From Sycon ciliatum (Eukaryota; Porifera; Calcarea; Leucosolenida; Sycettidae), in contig NC_088643.1 in assembly GCF_964019385.1 (NCBI RefSeq), forward strand, positions 13,534,800 through 13,598,799: 64,000 bases of DNA, written 5' to 3'. Of this stretch, positions 11,400 to 22,363 are shown one piece after another; the stretch's first letter is position 1, and every line of letters begins with the position of its first letter. The notes under the pieces are model-generated. The model was not told the DNA's origin. It searched no databases and saw only the letters and a list, made by a program, of their open reading frames with translations. The translations under genes and the position numbers were made by a program.

Positions 11400-12105
11400 G
11401 TCTTCCTCTTCCCGTGAAGATGTGACTGCATGCCCGTCCTTCTCTGCGTGTGTAGGACGCGGGCCAGCTGAGAACAGCATAAAAGATGGTGCAAGACCCA
11501 CACGTAAACCACCGAAACTGACAAAGGATCTGTCGGCGTCGGAAAGGGTGACGAGAAGCCAAGTGAAAATACGGACTGATGAGGACGAACGTACAACGAC
11601 AACGGAAGTGACAACAACAGTCAATATTCGAAAACGTGGTAGACCGCGAAAACTAACCTCAATATCGGACACCGGACAAGTTGGAGTAAGAAGCTCAATA
11701 GAAATCCGCAATGGAGGAGACGTAACGGAAAGGACACCGGGTATCGCGCACCCAACGGTTAGTGTCAAGAAACGTGGAAGGCCGCGGAAACGCGAAGAGA
11801 CAGATAGTGGTGATGCCACGAAGAGGCGAGATGACGGGACATTGGAGGAGACAACACCCAATGGAGCTAAGAATCGCACTTCGTCAATCAAGCAACATCT
11901 GTCAGCCCGTACCAATTGTCGTGAGTTGTACAGTGATAATGTTTTCTCAATATTGTCACGTGGTAGATGTGCGTTACATTTGGCTGTGTTAGAAGCTTTG
12001 TATATCCGTAAGTTAGATCCTGAACTTTGCGTACAGAAAGAAAATGTGTTGTCGCTACAATTGTTTGGTGTTACTCCTCGTCGAGGTGGTAACAATGTAA
12101 CTTAA
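11400..12105 (+). pseudogene. Penelope-like ORF fragment with AT-hooks, right arm
   Basis: Same protein as the left arm from SSREDVTACPS to the stop, but it starts later and so has only two of the three AT-hooks. Near-identity of the two arms points to a recent duplication or ongoing gene conversion. Confidence 0.5.
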
Positions 12106-12260
12106 TTTGCTCACTATGTTGTTGTCACTATTATTATTTTCCTTCGAGTTTTGTGTCGTGCTAAACTTGATAATTTTCCACCTTGTCACGAGTGTTGTTA
12201 TCTAATTATCTTTACGCTATATAAGTTTTAGTCTTTCCAGCTTGAGCCATTCCCTGTATA

Positions 12261-12294
12261 ATCCTTGATGAGAAGGGACCGAAAACGTTCGGAT
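12261..12294 (+). ncRNA. Hammerhead-like motif in the Penelope-like 3' region
   Basis: Stem I ATCC/GGAT (12261-12264, 12291-12294); core TTGATGA (12265-12271), where the first invariant C is T; weak stem II (12272-12280); GAA (12281-12283); palindromic stem III AACGTT (12284-12289); cleavage triplet TTC. Stem I can extend outward with TATA-like pairing. Hammerheads of this minimal kind are known in Penelope-like elements. The C-to-T change and weak stem II suggest this one is damaged. Confidence 0.5.
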
Positions 12295-12373
12295 ACTTAT
12301 GACAAGTGCCTTATTATGACTGGATGTGTGTTTGCGTGGATATTTGCGACCCATAACTTACCTTCGTTTTAAA

Positions 12374-12404
<31 letters not shown>

Positions 12405-12606
12405 GAAGTAATAATAAACACAGCTTGCATCTTCCCTGAACCTGTTAGACAGGAGCAGAGTCGACGCATCTGTCAACAGTGTCAAGCCAAGTAGTTAGAC
12501 AACTTCCCCTCATGTCAATACCGTAAAGTCGCGAATAAAAGCCGGGTTTGCATACAAGCACATCGCGGATAGAAGCCTGAAAATCAAACGGGTCAATGCA
12601 TATAAG

Positions 12607-12638
12607 CAAGAGTCCATAAACAGTTTTATGCACTCTTG
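12607..12638. mobile_element. 32-bp palindromic mini-element
   Basis: CAAGAGTCCATAAACAG then TTTTATGCACTCTTG. The flanks ATATAAG and ATATATT match at 5 of 7 positions. Confidence 0.6.
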
Positions 12639-12765
12639 ATATATTAAAGCCTGTCGCGCGTAGAAGCCTGGCTTCTATGCAAGCGCGGATCGGGTAGGTC
12701 AAGAGTGCATCCCGACGCTTCGTCACAATGGGGTAGGGGAAATCATCGCTGGCCAACTTAAGAAG

Positions 12766-13245
12766 GTGGCACACAGCGTAGAAGTAGAGCCTCATCTCCA
12801 ACCCCTCACCGGCGAGCTTTTCCGCTACCGGACGGCGTCCACCGAGGATCAGGCCCGTCTGGATGTCGCGGCGAGTGGCGTGTGGGGAGGACGGTTTGAA
12901 CGCGTTTATCTTGATGTACGGGTGTTCAACCCTTTCGCTCCTTCAAACCGTTCCTCTTCTCTCGCTACCAGAGCCATGAGCGCGAGAAGCGTCGCAGGTT
13001 TGGTCAGAGGGTGCAAGAAGTTGAGCGAGCCTCCTTCGTGCCTGTCGTATTCTCAGCCACAGGTGGAGCCGGTCGAGCTGCTTCCGCTCTTCTCAAGCGA
13101 ATTGCAGCTCTGTCTGCAGAGAAATCCGGAGAGCCATACGCAATGGTGATGGCGTTGCTGCGTTGTCGGTCTTGGTTTTGGTCTCCTGCGTGCCAGTGTT
13201 GCCTGCCTTCGCGGTGCCCGGCGGATGCGCCGCGTCAATGATCAG
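12766..13245 (+). pseudogene. Frameshifted fragment of an invertebrate retroelement polyprotein
   Basis: The first frame has ARLDVAASGVWGG and YLDVRVFNPFAPSNRS. The matching continuation (QRVQEVERASFVPVVFSATG) is in another frame after about 12960. I recognise this block from polyprotein C-termini of retroelements common in corals and sponges; the exact clade is uncertain. Confidence 0.5.
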
Positions 13246-13333
13246 TCTGCTGTCCTCGCAAACGCGGAGGCTGCATTGATTTAACTTTCTTTGCAACTCC
13301 TGCAGTCTAGGTACTGAGTATCTTTGTTATCTT

Positions 13334-13382
<49 letters not shown>

Positions 13383-14197
13383 TATGCGTGAGTCAACAGC
13401 TTTGATAAAGTTATTGTGTTTACCCCTCTTGTTTTCTCATCATTGCGTTGAAAATGATTCTGTGAAATGAAATGAGTTGTGAATTTGCAGTGCCCAGGGA
13501 ATGAGCATGTGTGCTCACCAATTCTCTTCGAATTGTGTTGCTTTTAATTTTAATCTTGCCCACGAATTTATAGGCAACTCTTGAACCTTTGTATAAAACT
13601 GCCGCCATACCGGTAGTCAGTGGTAGATCTACGTGTCGCGCGTAGAAGCCTGGCTTCTATGCAAGCCCGGATCGGCCGATGTGCATACATACAAGCCTGG
13701 CAAAAATATCAGTGGTGCATACAAGCATGGTTTGCATACAAGCCTGGTTTGCATTGAAGCCTGATGCAGAAAGCGGCTTATGTCGGAAGTTATGACGTTA
13801 TGTGCTTATATAAGCCCGGCTTTTATCCGCGACTTTACGGTAATTGCATATGTGTACCGGTACCGCTTACCCACGACTGCATGGCCAGCGCCCTGACTCC
13901 CTGAGGCCGCTAGACGTGCGACCGGATTTCCATTCCATGTCCACAGCATGCAGTACAATCATGTACGTATCTTGATCGATGTTTTTCATTCGTGCGAGAA
14001 ACTTCGCGAGCGTCATCGTTGCGGAGTTTCTTCCTTCCTCGTGAGCTCCAAGGTTGTAAATAAAAAGTCTGCCTTGCCTTAGAAAATTAAATACGCGTAA
14101 ACTGCCCATGAACACTTGGTTTGCTCGCTATCGTCGAGCCGCATGCAAATGGTAGGTCGTTGAGCAGAGCACCGCGGTGCAGCTACATGTACATGTA

Positions 14198-14383
14198 CAG
14201 TCGTCCCTCTCTAATCCGGCACTTTATAATCCAGCACCCTCGATAAACCAGCACAATTTTCAGTAGCCAAAATGTCCTCTTCATGCACATTGCAGCAGTA
14301 AATCAGATTTGTTAATCCAGCACCCTCCCTAATCCAGCAGATTTTCGTGGCACAAATGGTGCCGGATTATAGAGGGACCACTG
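14198..14383. mobile_element. Pogo/Tigger-type MITE
   Basis: TA-CAGTCGTCCCTCTCTAATCC and its inverse TATAGAGGGACCACTG-TA. The CAGTNGTCCCTC end is characteristic of pogo/Tigger elements. It is inserted in the 5' region of the TMTC pseudogene. Confidence 0.8.
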
Positions 14384-14389
14384 TACATG

Positions 14390-15030
14390 ATGTGAGTGCA
14401 TTGTTGAGTCCGAAGAAAGAGCGGCACGCGCCCATCGAAGGACTGCTGAAAAGTGAAAGGAGTGACGGAAGAGCAAAATGGGCTCGACTCGGAGAATACG
14501 ATTGCAGGGTTGGATGGTGCGTGGCGTTACTGGTGGTTGCTGTTGCAGGCGCATGTTATGGGAACACCCTGCGAGGTGGGCTAGTGTTCGATGATCATCG
14601 CGGCATCGAGACCAACGACGATATTCGCGCCGACCGGAGCAGCTTGTCGTAACTGTTCAACAACGACTTCTGGGTCGGCTCAATGGCCAGAGAGCAATCG
14701 CACAAGTCGTGCAGGCCGCTGACCGTACTGTCATATCGATGGCTCAACTACCTGATGTTTGGTATGGCCCACTGGTCGTTCCACGCCGTGAACACCATAC
14801 GGCACGCTCTGGCAAGTGCTCTCTTTTGGAGAGTCCTGCGAGAGTTCCGAAGGGTCTGGCCAAGCCGGCATGCCTGTTCGGAGGCCTACTGTTCGCCGTT
14901 CACAGCGTGCACACCGAGGCGGTGGCGAACACGGTCGGACGCACCGAAGTCCTTTCGGCCATCTTCTTCTTCTTCTTCTTCTTCTTCTTCGCCGGCACCA
15001 TAGTGTATGCACAGCGCGTCGTAGATCTAC
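14390..15030 (+). pseudogene. TMTC 5' pseudogene fragment
   Basis: Closely matches the first part of the intact TMTC gene at 35948, including the GLVFDDHRGIETNDDIRAD block and the RPLTVLSYRW segment. Flank homology begins near 13965. Breaks: a frameshift after the ATG at 14478, a stop at 14650-14652 where the intact gene has a Gln codon, further frameshifts near 14845, and expansion of a TTC tract (about 14963-14990). Homology stops near 15030, so the TPR part is missing. Confidence 0.85.
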
Positions 15031-15223
15031 CCTTCGGAGGAGCGCGACTGAATGGCAGTTTGCCGCATGTGTTTCATCAAGCCCAACTTCGTGCATGCGT
15101 GCTGTACTCACAGCGACACTATGCTTTGCAGGGTTCTAATTTATCAGCAGGGTCTACTAAAACGCATCCGTGTTTATCAAGTGATGACGCATGGGCCACA
15201 CCAGGCGAGGGAGATCAGGCAAG

Positions 15224-15424
15224 TACCGTATTTCCCCGATTATAGCCTAGGTCGCACTGGATTATAAGTCGCACCCCCATTTTCAGGTTTGAGCAATATT
15301 GTTGCGATATATTCACTTCAGTAGTAAGTCATGCTCGATTGTAAGTCGCACCCGGTACCCCCTTGTTTACCCTTGATTTTTTAGTGTAAAAAGGTGTGCG
15401 ACTTATAATCGGATCAATACAGTA
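15224..15424. mobile_element. TACCGTA-type MITE
   Basis: TACCGTATTTCCCCGATTAT on the left against ATAATCGGATCAATACAGTA on the right, with internal AAGTCGCACCC repeats. Confidence 0.55.
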
Positions 15425-15494
15425 AGTTAGCACCTTGCAGCAGTGCACAGTCCAGTGTTGCAAGGTCTGGGCAGGCCAGCACAGCGCTAGCCTC

Positions 15495-15620
15495 GCTTAC
15501 GGACTTTCGATGCTAGGCGCTTATGGACTCGCAATGCTTGGCGCTTGCGAACTCGCGATGCTTGGCGCTCACGGACTTTCGATGCTTGGCGCTTACGGAC
15601 TTGCAATGCTTGGCGCTTGC
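15495..15620 (+). repeat. 24-bp minisatellite, about five units
   Basis: Units like GCTTATGGACTCGCAATGC + TTGGC. One frame reads as an eight-residue repeat (YGLAMLGA), but nothing else suggests a gene. Confidence 0.75.
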
Positions 15621-16263
15621 CACGCCTGGATTTCCCTGACCAGAACAGTACTTATGCCATTGTTTGACCAATACTGGGCCATCGTACTTCGAAAGTCAAT
15701 TTCTTTGTGCTGTTGCTCAGGGAAGGTTGCATGTGCTATGCCCTGTTGCATGTTGTTATACTTCTAGTGACGTGACTAGTTTGTTTTGTCAACATTGTAT
15801 TGGACGGCTTGAGGACGGATTAACGTGCGTCTCCTCGGGGTGGTGTGCAGCGTCAGAATGGAGCAAGATGATTCCTCTGCGGTGAGTAAGAGACGTATCC
15901 ACCTGGAAACGGGCCGTCCTTGAAGCCAGTGTCGCGACTCGCGAGAGTGGGAAAGTAGCTCTGCTTAGTGCCAATGGCCTGTTTTGCTTCATTTTCTGCG
16001 ACTCCTGGTTTGTCACATCAGCTAACTGCTCTCTTTCTGTTTGCTGTTTTCTAGGCAACCCCTATTGATGATAATGTCCGCCTGCACGATGAAGATGATG
16101 AGGTCAGCACGATTGACGATGACAGAGCGGATCTGAATGATCTACCAAGGTACGTACATGTATGTCGATATGTGTGTGTGTGGGTGTGTGTGTGTGTGTT
16201 TTGTTGGTGTTAGTGGCCCTCCCATTTCGAGTTTGCCCAGTAGAGTTAACTACGGTGCGTGTG

Positions 16264-16294
<31 letters not shown>

Positions 16295-16346
16295 CTAAGA
16301 TCTAAGCGTCACAGTGGCAATGATAATTATGGTCATCACAGACGGT

Positions 16347-18172
16347 GAGTTTGCTGAATATGCAGCCTTGCCAACGGTTTGCACCCAGCCACTCGGATGC
16401 TCAGCGCATGCTTGAGATATTTGCGGAGGTCAGTGGAGCATTCGGGCTGTCTCTCAACATGACAAAGACAGTGTTCATGACTATTGGGCCCCAACTCAAT
16501 GGCAGCGACCGTACCCCGCTACAAGGAAATGCCATACAGCATGTCAGCCAATTCACTTATCTTGGCTCGGTTATAACACCGGGCGGATAGTGCCACGCTG
16601 ATGTGTCCAACCGCATAGCTGCTGCATCCAAGGCCTTTGGCAGCCTCTACCGCAGCGTCAGTTTTTCAGAACACATCCCTTCTACTTTGAAGACGAAACT
16701 ACACACTACACACGCTGTGTGTTGTCTGTGCTGTGGTACGGGTCTGAGAACTGGACACTGTTCAGGGGCGTGCGCAAGATCCGGAATGAGGGGGTGTTCC
16801 ATCCTTTTCCCCAAAGAACCGAATAATGCATTATTCCTGTGCATGCATGGATGGTTGATATCTTGATTTTTAGTGCGCTATTTACCACGATTTACGAAGT
16901 TGAGGGAGAATATAGGACCTTTCTGTAGGATGGAGCAACCATGAGGCCTTGAAGTACCCAATCCCAAACGTACCCGTCTCTATGGAGACAACTTGTACTT
17001 CCTCTTTAAGCTAGATCCCAGAGTACACTAATAGTGCTGGATCATTATCACGAAAACATTTTGAATTTGACTAATGTACGTTGAAGTACTAGTAACAACT
17101 TTAATACATTACTTCAAATATTGAATCATACGGTGCAAGAAGGCAAAACTTCCATCACAATTTCTGGCAAGAGTAAATAAGCTCCCAAGACCTTACATTG
17201 TATAATCATGCTTCTGGTAAATGGAGAAATAGAATCAGGTAATGGAGGAAGCAAGTGCAATGGATCTCAATGAATAGCCTCGCTCTCAAGACCTTTCCAA
17301 TGGGCCGTTGTTTGCGTAAATCAAACAATCGATCGCCAAGTTATGGTACTTTTAGCGGCATGGGTACATCAAGTTGGCCTATGTCGACACAGATTTGAGG
17401 GGGGGGGCGCTGGAGCATCCAAAGCACCCCGGGCCCCCTGGGTACGCCACTGCTGTTGCGTGCCGACATACGCCGCCTTGAGCAATTCCACAACTGCTGC
17501 GTTCGTGTCCACTCTCGGCATCTTGCATTCCAAACAATGGGAGGACCACCTATCATCTGCCTCGCTGCATAGAATGCATTCAGAGCCAGTTGCTGACATG
17601 ATTACCCGTCGATGTCCGTAGTGGCTTGGCCACATTGCCAGAATGGACGACCATTGGCTTCCAAAGGCAGTGTTGTTCTCTTGGCTAAATGCTCAACGCC
17701 CTGCTCATGGCCCCAGGCATTCATGGCGTGATGTGGTACGTGATGGCCTCAAGGCGTTTGGTCTATACACCGGTTGGTACGACCTCGCAGGTGAACGTGG
17801 CGAGTGGATCCAGTCTATCTCGGCTGCCATTGTTGCACGGCGCTTGCAACTTGATACGTCAGCCAAGTCAATATGTTGTGCGGTCTGTGAGCGACTCTTC
17901 GCCAGTCAAAGCCGACTTTTTCGGCACAAATGCAGGGAAGAGCAGCTTAGGCCGATCTATGATCTATGTGTGAAACGTGCCTTCGTTGGTTTGCTAGCCG
18001 AGGTGGACTTGCCGTGCACAGCTGCTCTCCCAACCTTGGTGACGCTCCAATTTCCAACATAGTTGCACCTCGCCCACCTGATTGCAGCCAATGTCAGTAC
18101 CACTGCCACACCTGTGACCGCTGTTTGCGGAGCAAAGCCGGGCACCGCCGGCACAACTGCAACCGCAGGTAA
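16347..18172 (+). mobile_element. LINE (non-LTR retrotransposon) 3' fragment, interrupted
   Basis: The left part (16347-16762) encodes the end of a reverse transcriptase and the region after it (AEVSGAFGLSLNMTKTVFM, VSQFTYLGSVITPGG, an in-frame stop, then DVSNRIAAASKAFGSLYRSV). The right part (17453-18172) encodes LFRADIRRLEQF-like sequence, the LGHIARMDDHWLPKAVLF block and C-terminal CCHC-type zinc fingers (CCAVCERLF, CHTCDRCLRSKAGHRRHNC). Frameshifts show it is dead. It replaces CASC3 copy 2 exons 3-4. Confidence 0.8.
16763..17452. mobile_element. hAT-like element inserted in the LINE
   Basis: The ends CAGGGGCGTGCGC and GGGTACGCCACTG are imperfect inverses and of the common CAGTGGCG hAT type. 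The LINE frame resumes right after it, and CTGTT occurs at both junctions. No transposase is visible. Confidence 0.6.
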
Positions 18173-19580
18173 AGCAATCGCCAAAACGTACCGCGAGAGC
18201 TCCTCGCCTTGGCTTAAAGCCAGCGGAGGAAAAGACGTATGCCTGAATGTCCTGAATGTCCTATGGTGTAAGAACCTGAGTGTACTGAGGTAGCACGTGA
18301 CACTCCAGCAGCTTGCTGATGTGTGGAGGTCACTTTCTCTCGAAGGTTGAACGAGTGTGGATTGGCTGCACAACATTCAAAGTGTGTACGGTTTAGATGC
18401 TGTGTGACCAAGCGTTGCTGTTGCGTGAAATGCCTGAGCACAGCATGCAATGTTTGAAGTACAATTTAGAAAACATGCGGTACGACCAAACACTGCTGGT
18501 GTCTTGCTGACACGTGTCCTACATGGCGTGTTGTTTTGAAGACTTGTCGTATGTACATGGGTTAAAACATTGTGTTTGCTGATACCATTGTTTGTTTTTC
18601 TTGGTTTCAGGTCTGGTGGCCACATGGGTACTAGTTATGATCACCGCTTGGTGTCCGGTCCTCAGCCTCGGCAATGTGGGGGCAGCGGCGGTGCTGCTAG
18701 TGGTAGTGCACGGCGGCGGCGCCATCGGCGTGGCAACCGATCGGGTCAACCGTGGCAACATGCACGCCGCAGTGAAGATAATGATAGCGGCAGTGGTCGC
18801 CAGCGCCACAGTGGCTTGCGTCACCTGCAGCATGGCGCCGGTAGTGGTGGCGATGCTGGTGGTTACAAGGCACAATCCCGAGCCAATGGCCCAGCCGAAC
18901 AGCAGTACGACTGGCGCAACAGTCAGCACAGCGACGGTGGCCGTGAACAGGGGCAAGACAGAGCTGCTCCTGCACCAGCCAAGTCCGGGCCGCAGCAGGC
19001 ATCTTCTACTGGACAGGCAAGCAGCATGGGCGGTGAGGAGCGGACGGCGTGCACCTCCGGTACTCCCAGCAATGCCAACTACTCGTCGGAACCAACAGCA
19101 GCTGGTGGACAGCGCGAACAGCCACATGTTGATCAGCAGCACCAGCAACAAAAACATGACCCAAACACCGGGCGCCCTGCTACCAGCAACCAACAACGAG
19201 GAACGCAGAGTCGCGGCCGTGGTCGTGGCCGTCCCCCTGCCAACAGTCAGGCTCAAGATGCATCGAGCAGACGCCCTGGAAGTGCCCCGAAAGAAGGTGT
19301 TCGGCGCTCCACTGTTACTACGGCAACGCAGACCACGGTGCGTACGGTCACGCTGAACATGACAGGCAGTCTGAGCATCGACACTGACAAACCAAAAGAT
19401 CTGGAGGCTGCCGTAGCCATCCTTGATCGTGTTGCCCTTTACCAGACCAATCGTCCTGGAACAGTGGGCGCTACGGCAGCAGCAACGGCAACATCAGCTG
19501 CGGCACCCTCTAGCGGCGGCGGGGCCAAGCTGAAGCGCTACTCCACGCAGCGTCAGACAGACAATCATCCTCAGCAAACG

Positions 19581-20720
19581 CCTCGGCTACAGCCGCAGGA
19601 GGAGCAGCAAGAGCAACAGCAGCAGCGCTCTCTACCTGCTGGTGTCATGATTGCTGAGAACCCTCCGGCTGTTCAGGCGGTTGCTACTGCTGCCTCTCTT
19701 CAGCCTCACCAGCCTCAGCAGCTTGAGCAGCAAGAACTAGAACAGCCCTCCAGCCAGCAGCTGCAGGAGCTGTACCAGGTGGTGATGAAGCACGATCAGA
19801 TGATGCTGAACATTCAACATCAACTCGATGAAGCTCAGCAGTGCTCTATGCATCAGGAACAGATCCTGCTACAGTTTGCGCCCCAGCAGCAGCTGCAACA
19901 ACAACAGTCGCCTCGGCTACAGCCGCAGGAGGAACAGCAAGAGCAGCAGCAGCAGCAGCGCTCTCTACCGGCTGGTGTCATGATTGCTGAGAACCCTCCA
20001 GCTGTTCAGGCCACTGCTACTGCTGCCTCTCTTCAGCCTCACCAGCCTCAGCAGCTTGAGCAGCAAGAACTAGAACAGCCCTCCAGCCAGCAGCTGCAGG
20101 AGCTGTACCAGGTGGTGATGAAGCACGATCAGATGATGCTGAACATTCAACATCAACTCGATGAAGCTCAGCAGTGCTCTATGCATCAGGAACAGATCCT
20201 GCTACAGTTTGCGCCCCAGCAGCAGCTGCAACAACAACAGTCGCCTCGGCTACAGCCGCAGGAGGAACAGCAAGAGCAGCAGCAGCAGCAGCGCTCTCTA
20301 CCGGCTGGTGTCATGATTGCTGAGAACCCTCCAGCTGTTCAGGCCACTGCTACTGCTGCCTCTCTTCAGCCTCACCAGCCTCAGTCGCCTCGGCTACAGC
20401 CGCAGGAGGAACAGCAAGAGCAGCAGCAGCAGCAGCGCTCTCTACCGGCTGGTGTCATGATTGCTGAGAACCCTCCAGCTGTTCAGGCCACTGCTACTGC
20501 TGCCTCTCTTCAGCCTCACCAGCCTCAGCAGCTTGAGCAGCAAGAACTAGAACAGTCCTCCAGCCAGCAGCTGCAGGAGCTGTACCAGGCGGTGATGAAG
20601 CACGATTAGACGATGCTGAACATTCAACATCAACTCACTGAAGCTCAGCAGCGCTCTATGCATCAGGAACAGATCCTGCTACAGTTTGCGTCCCAGCAGC
20701 AACAACAACAGCAACAACAG
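19581..20720 (+). repeat. Coding tandem repeat (~333 bp) in CASC3 copy 2
   Basis: Units start at CCTCGGCTACAG: 19581, 19911, 20244 (only 144 bp) and 20388. Copy 1 has a single unit. Each full unit encodes about 111 residues, Gln-rich with a YQVVMKHDQMMLNIQHQL segment. The last unit carries the TAG at 20607. Confidence 0.9.
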
Positions 20721-21656
20721 CAGATGCCGCCACCGCAGCAGCAGCAGCCGCAGGCACCGCAAGTCCCACAGGCTGCCGATCAGCCCGTTGTTGCACGTGT
20801 GGTTCAACCAACGGCTTTAGCAACACCGCAGCCCATGCACATGCCAGGCCCTGCTGACGTGCAAGGACCACCACCTCAGGCGGCTGCACCGCAGGCTGCG
20901 GCCCCTGGCCTGCCACACCCTCCCACCAAGCAACAGTTTGTGTCGCACATGCCGCCCACGGCCCCGGCTGACGCTAAGTGGTACGCGGCGGGAGGTTTGC
21001 CAGCTCCAGAGGCTGTCTTGTAAGTTTTGCTGCCGGTAATGCCCCTTCCATGCTCTTTGTCTGAGATGGCCTTGAAAAAATTGTGGCCTGCTGACATGCG
21101 AGTACGGGGGAATGACAATAGCCATCCCCCCCCCCCCCCCCCCCATTTGGACGGAGTTCACATAAAGCAGTGTACCGTAATAACGCACTTATAGGCGCAT
21201 GTGCCTGTATTCGGATAAAAACGCACTCTCGCTGTTGTGTATCTGTGGTGATATTGTAGCACCTCTCCCTGCCTGGGTCTTAGGCTAAGTTAGCACTTAG
21301 GCTGCTAGTGCTACTGTTCGCACCCTACGCCCTGCACTGCAGGACCTCTGGCGACTTGCGCATAACACATTCACATGTCACCTTTCAAGGCGCCTTTTCA
21401 GCCAGCTTCCCCTTAAAAGCCATTGCGTTTTACTGATGATTCATTCTCATCTTTCGAAGAGTTGGCCTGCCTTGAGCAGGACACAACAGTATCATACGCT
21501 CTAAAGTTCCAGGAACTGAGACCGACCAGTATATATATTAACTGGTTTTGAGGGAAAGAAACAAACGGGAAAAGTCTGAAGAAAAAATTGACTGTCACCA
21601 CCAGGACATATATATATATATATATGTATAGGATATTGACCAAGACGAGGTCTACT

Positions 21657-22000
21657 GTATAGCAGGAAATTTTCGGACGGAAATATTTTCGGACAAAGAC
21701 GAATTTCGACCTTTCGTACGGATTATATTTTCGTACAGTGCTGCATACTAAATACACGTGTTTGCAAGCAGAACACATGTATAGTGTACATAATTTCACA
21801 TGAACAAATTTTCGTACGGAAGTAATTTTAGTACAAAAAAGGCCGCGTACGAAATCGTACGAAAATAAATTCCGTCCGAAAATTTTCTGCTATACAGTAT
21901 ATGGGAAATATAGGCCGAGTAAAAGACCGAGGTCCGCCGAGGTCTTTTACTCGGCCTATATTTCCCATATAGACCGAAGTCGAGGTCAATATCCTATTTA
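21657..22000. mobile_element. Nested inverted-repeat elements
   Basis: The inner element is 21657-21894 (TATAGCAGGAAATTTTCGG and its inverse). Beside it, 21899-21971 is a hairpin with arms of about 31 nt. An outer pair, AGGATATTGACC near 21628 and GGTCAATATCCT near 21982, brackets both. No coding sequence. Confidence 0.55.
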
Positions 22001-22139
22001 TCACGATTCCTTTGCCATAACCCCAAAATTTGAACCGTTAGGAGCTATTTTAACCTTTTTAGTATAGCATTTGTACTATAGTGTACATAGGATGTTGCCT
22101 ATTTTGGGTACAAGACTGTAAGAACAACAAAGTTCAGCA

Positions 22140-22260
22140 TCTGCAGCACAGTGGCTGAGTGGTATAAGGGGTTGCTTGAGATTCATACTGTTGTGGGTTC
22201 GAATCCTGCTTGTTCTCTTCCTTTGTCTTCTTTCTTTCAATTTTTCTTTTTGAAGTGGAG
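22140..22260 (+). mobile_element. tRNA-derived SINE-like sequence
   Basis: Pol III A box TGGCTGAGTGGT (22152-22163) and B box GGTTCGAATCC (22196-22206) at normal spacing. The flanks do not form an acceptor stem, and a pyrimidine-rich tail follows, so it is not a functional tRNA gene. Confidence 0.55.
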
Positions 22261-22363
22261 AGAAAAATTCTAAGTCCCTCCAAAGTCGAAAGATTACAAT
22301 GCCTAAGTGGTCGATACAAGCGGTCGATATAAGCGGTCGATATTGCGGCGATATGGGTAATAT

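Larger units (their letters stand above)
10313..12370. mobile_element. Head-to-head inverted pair of Penelope-like element 3' ends
   Basis: Two arms of about 1 kb (about 10320-11310 and 11400-12370) are near-identical in opposite orientation, with a short asymmetric junction. Each ends in the same 3' region with a hammerhead-like motif and borders a TAA tract. Each carries an open frame whose C-terminus (HLAVLEALYIRKLDPELCVQ) resembles the end of the GIY-YIG endonuclease of Penelope-like elements. Similarity judged by eye. Confidence 0.6.
12521..13840. mobile_element. CCGTAA-family element (1.3 kb) with captured retroelement ORF
   Basis: TA-CCGTAAAGTCGCG on the left and CGCGACTTTACGG-TA on the right. 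Repeats such as GCATACAAGCCTGG lie near both ends. It contains a mini-palindrome (12607-12638), a broken retroelement ORF (12766-13245) and a TG tract (13336-13375). Confidence 0.65.

Noticed and set aside
11576..11590. CTGATGAGGACGAAC looks like a hammerhead core
   Set aside because: Stem II would have no room to form and no stem I or III partners are present. It is coding sequence (TDEDER) of the AT-hook ORF.
22152..22206. Possible tRNA gene
   Set aside because: A and B boxes are present but acceptor and anticodon stems do not form; better explained as a SINE head. The same applies at 38010-38053 and 43370-43645.
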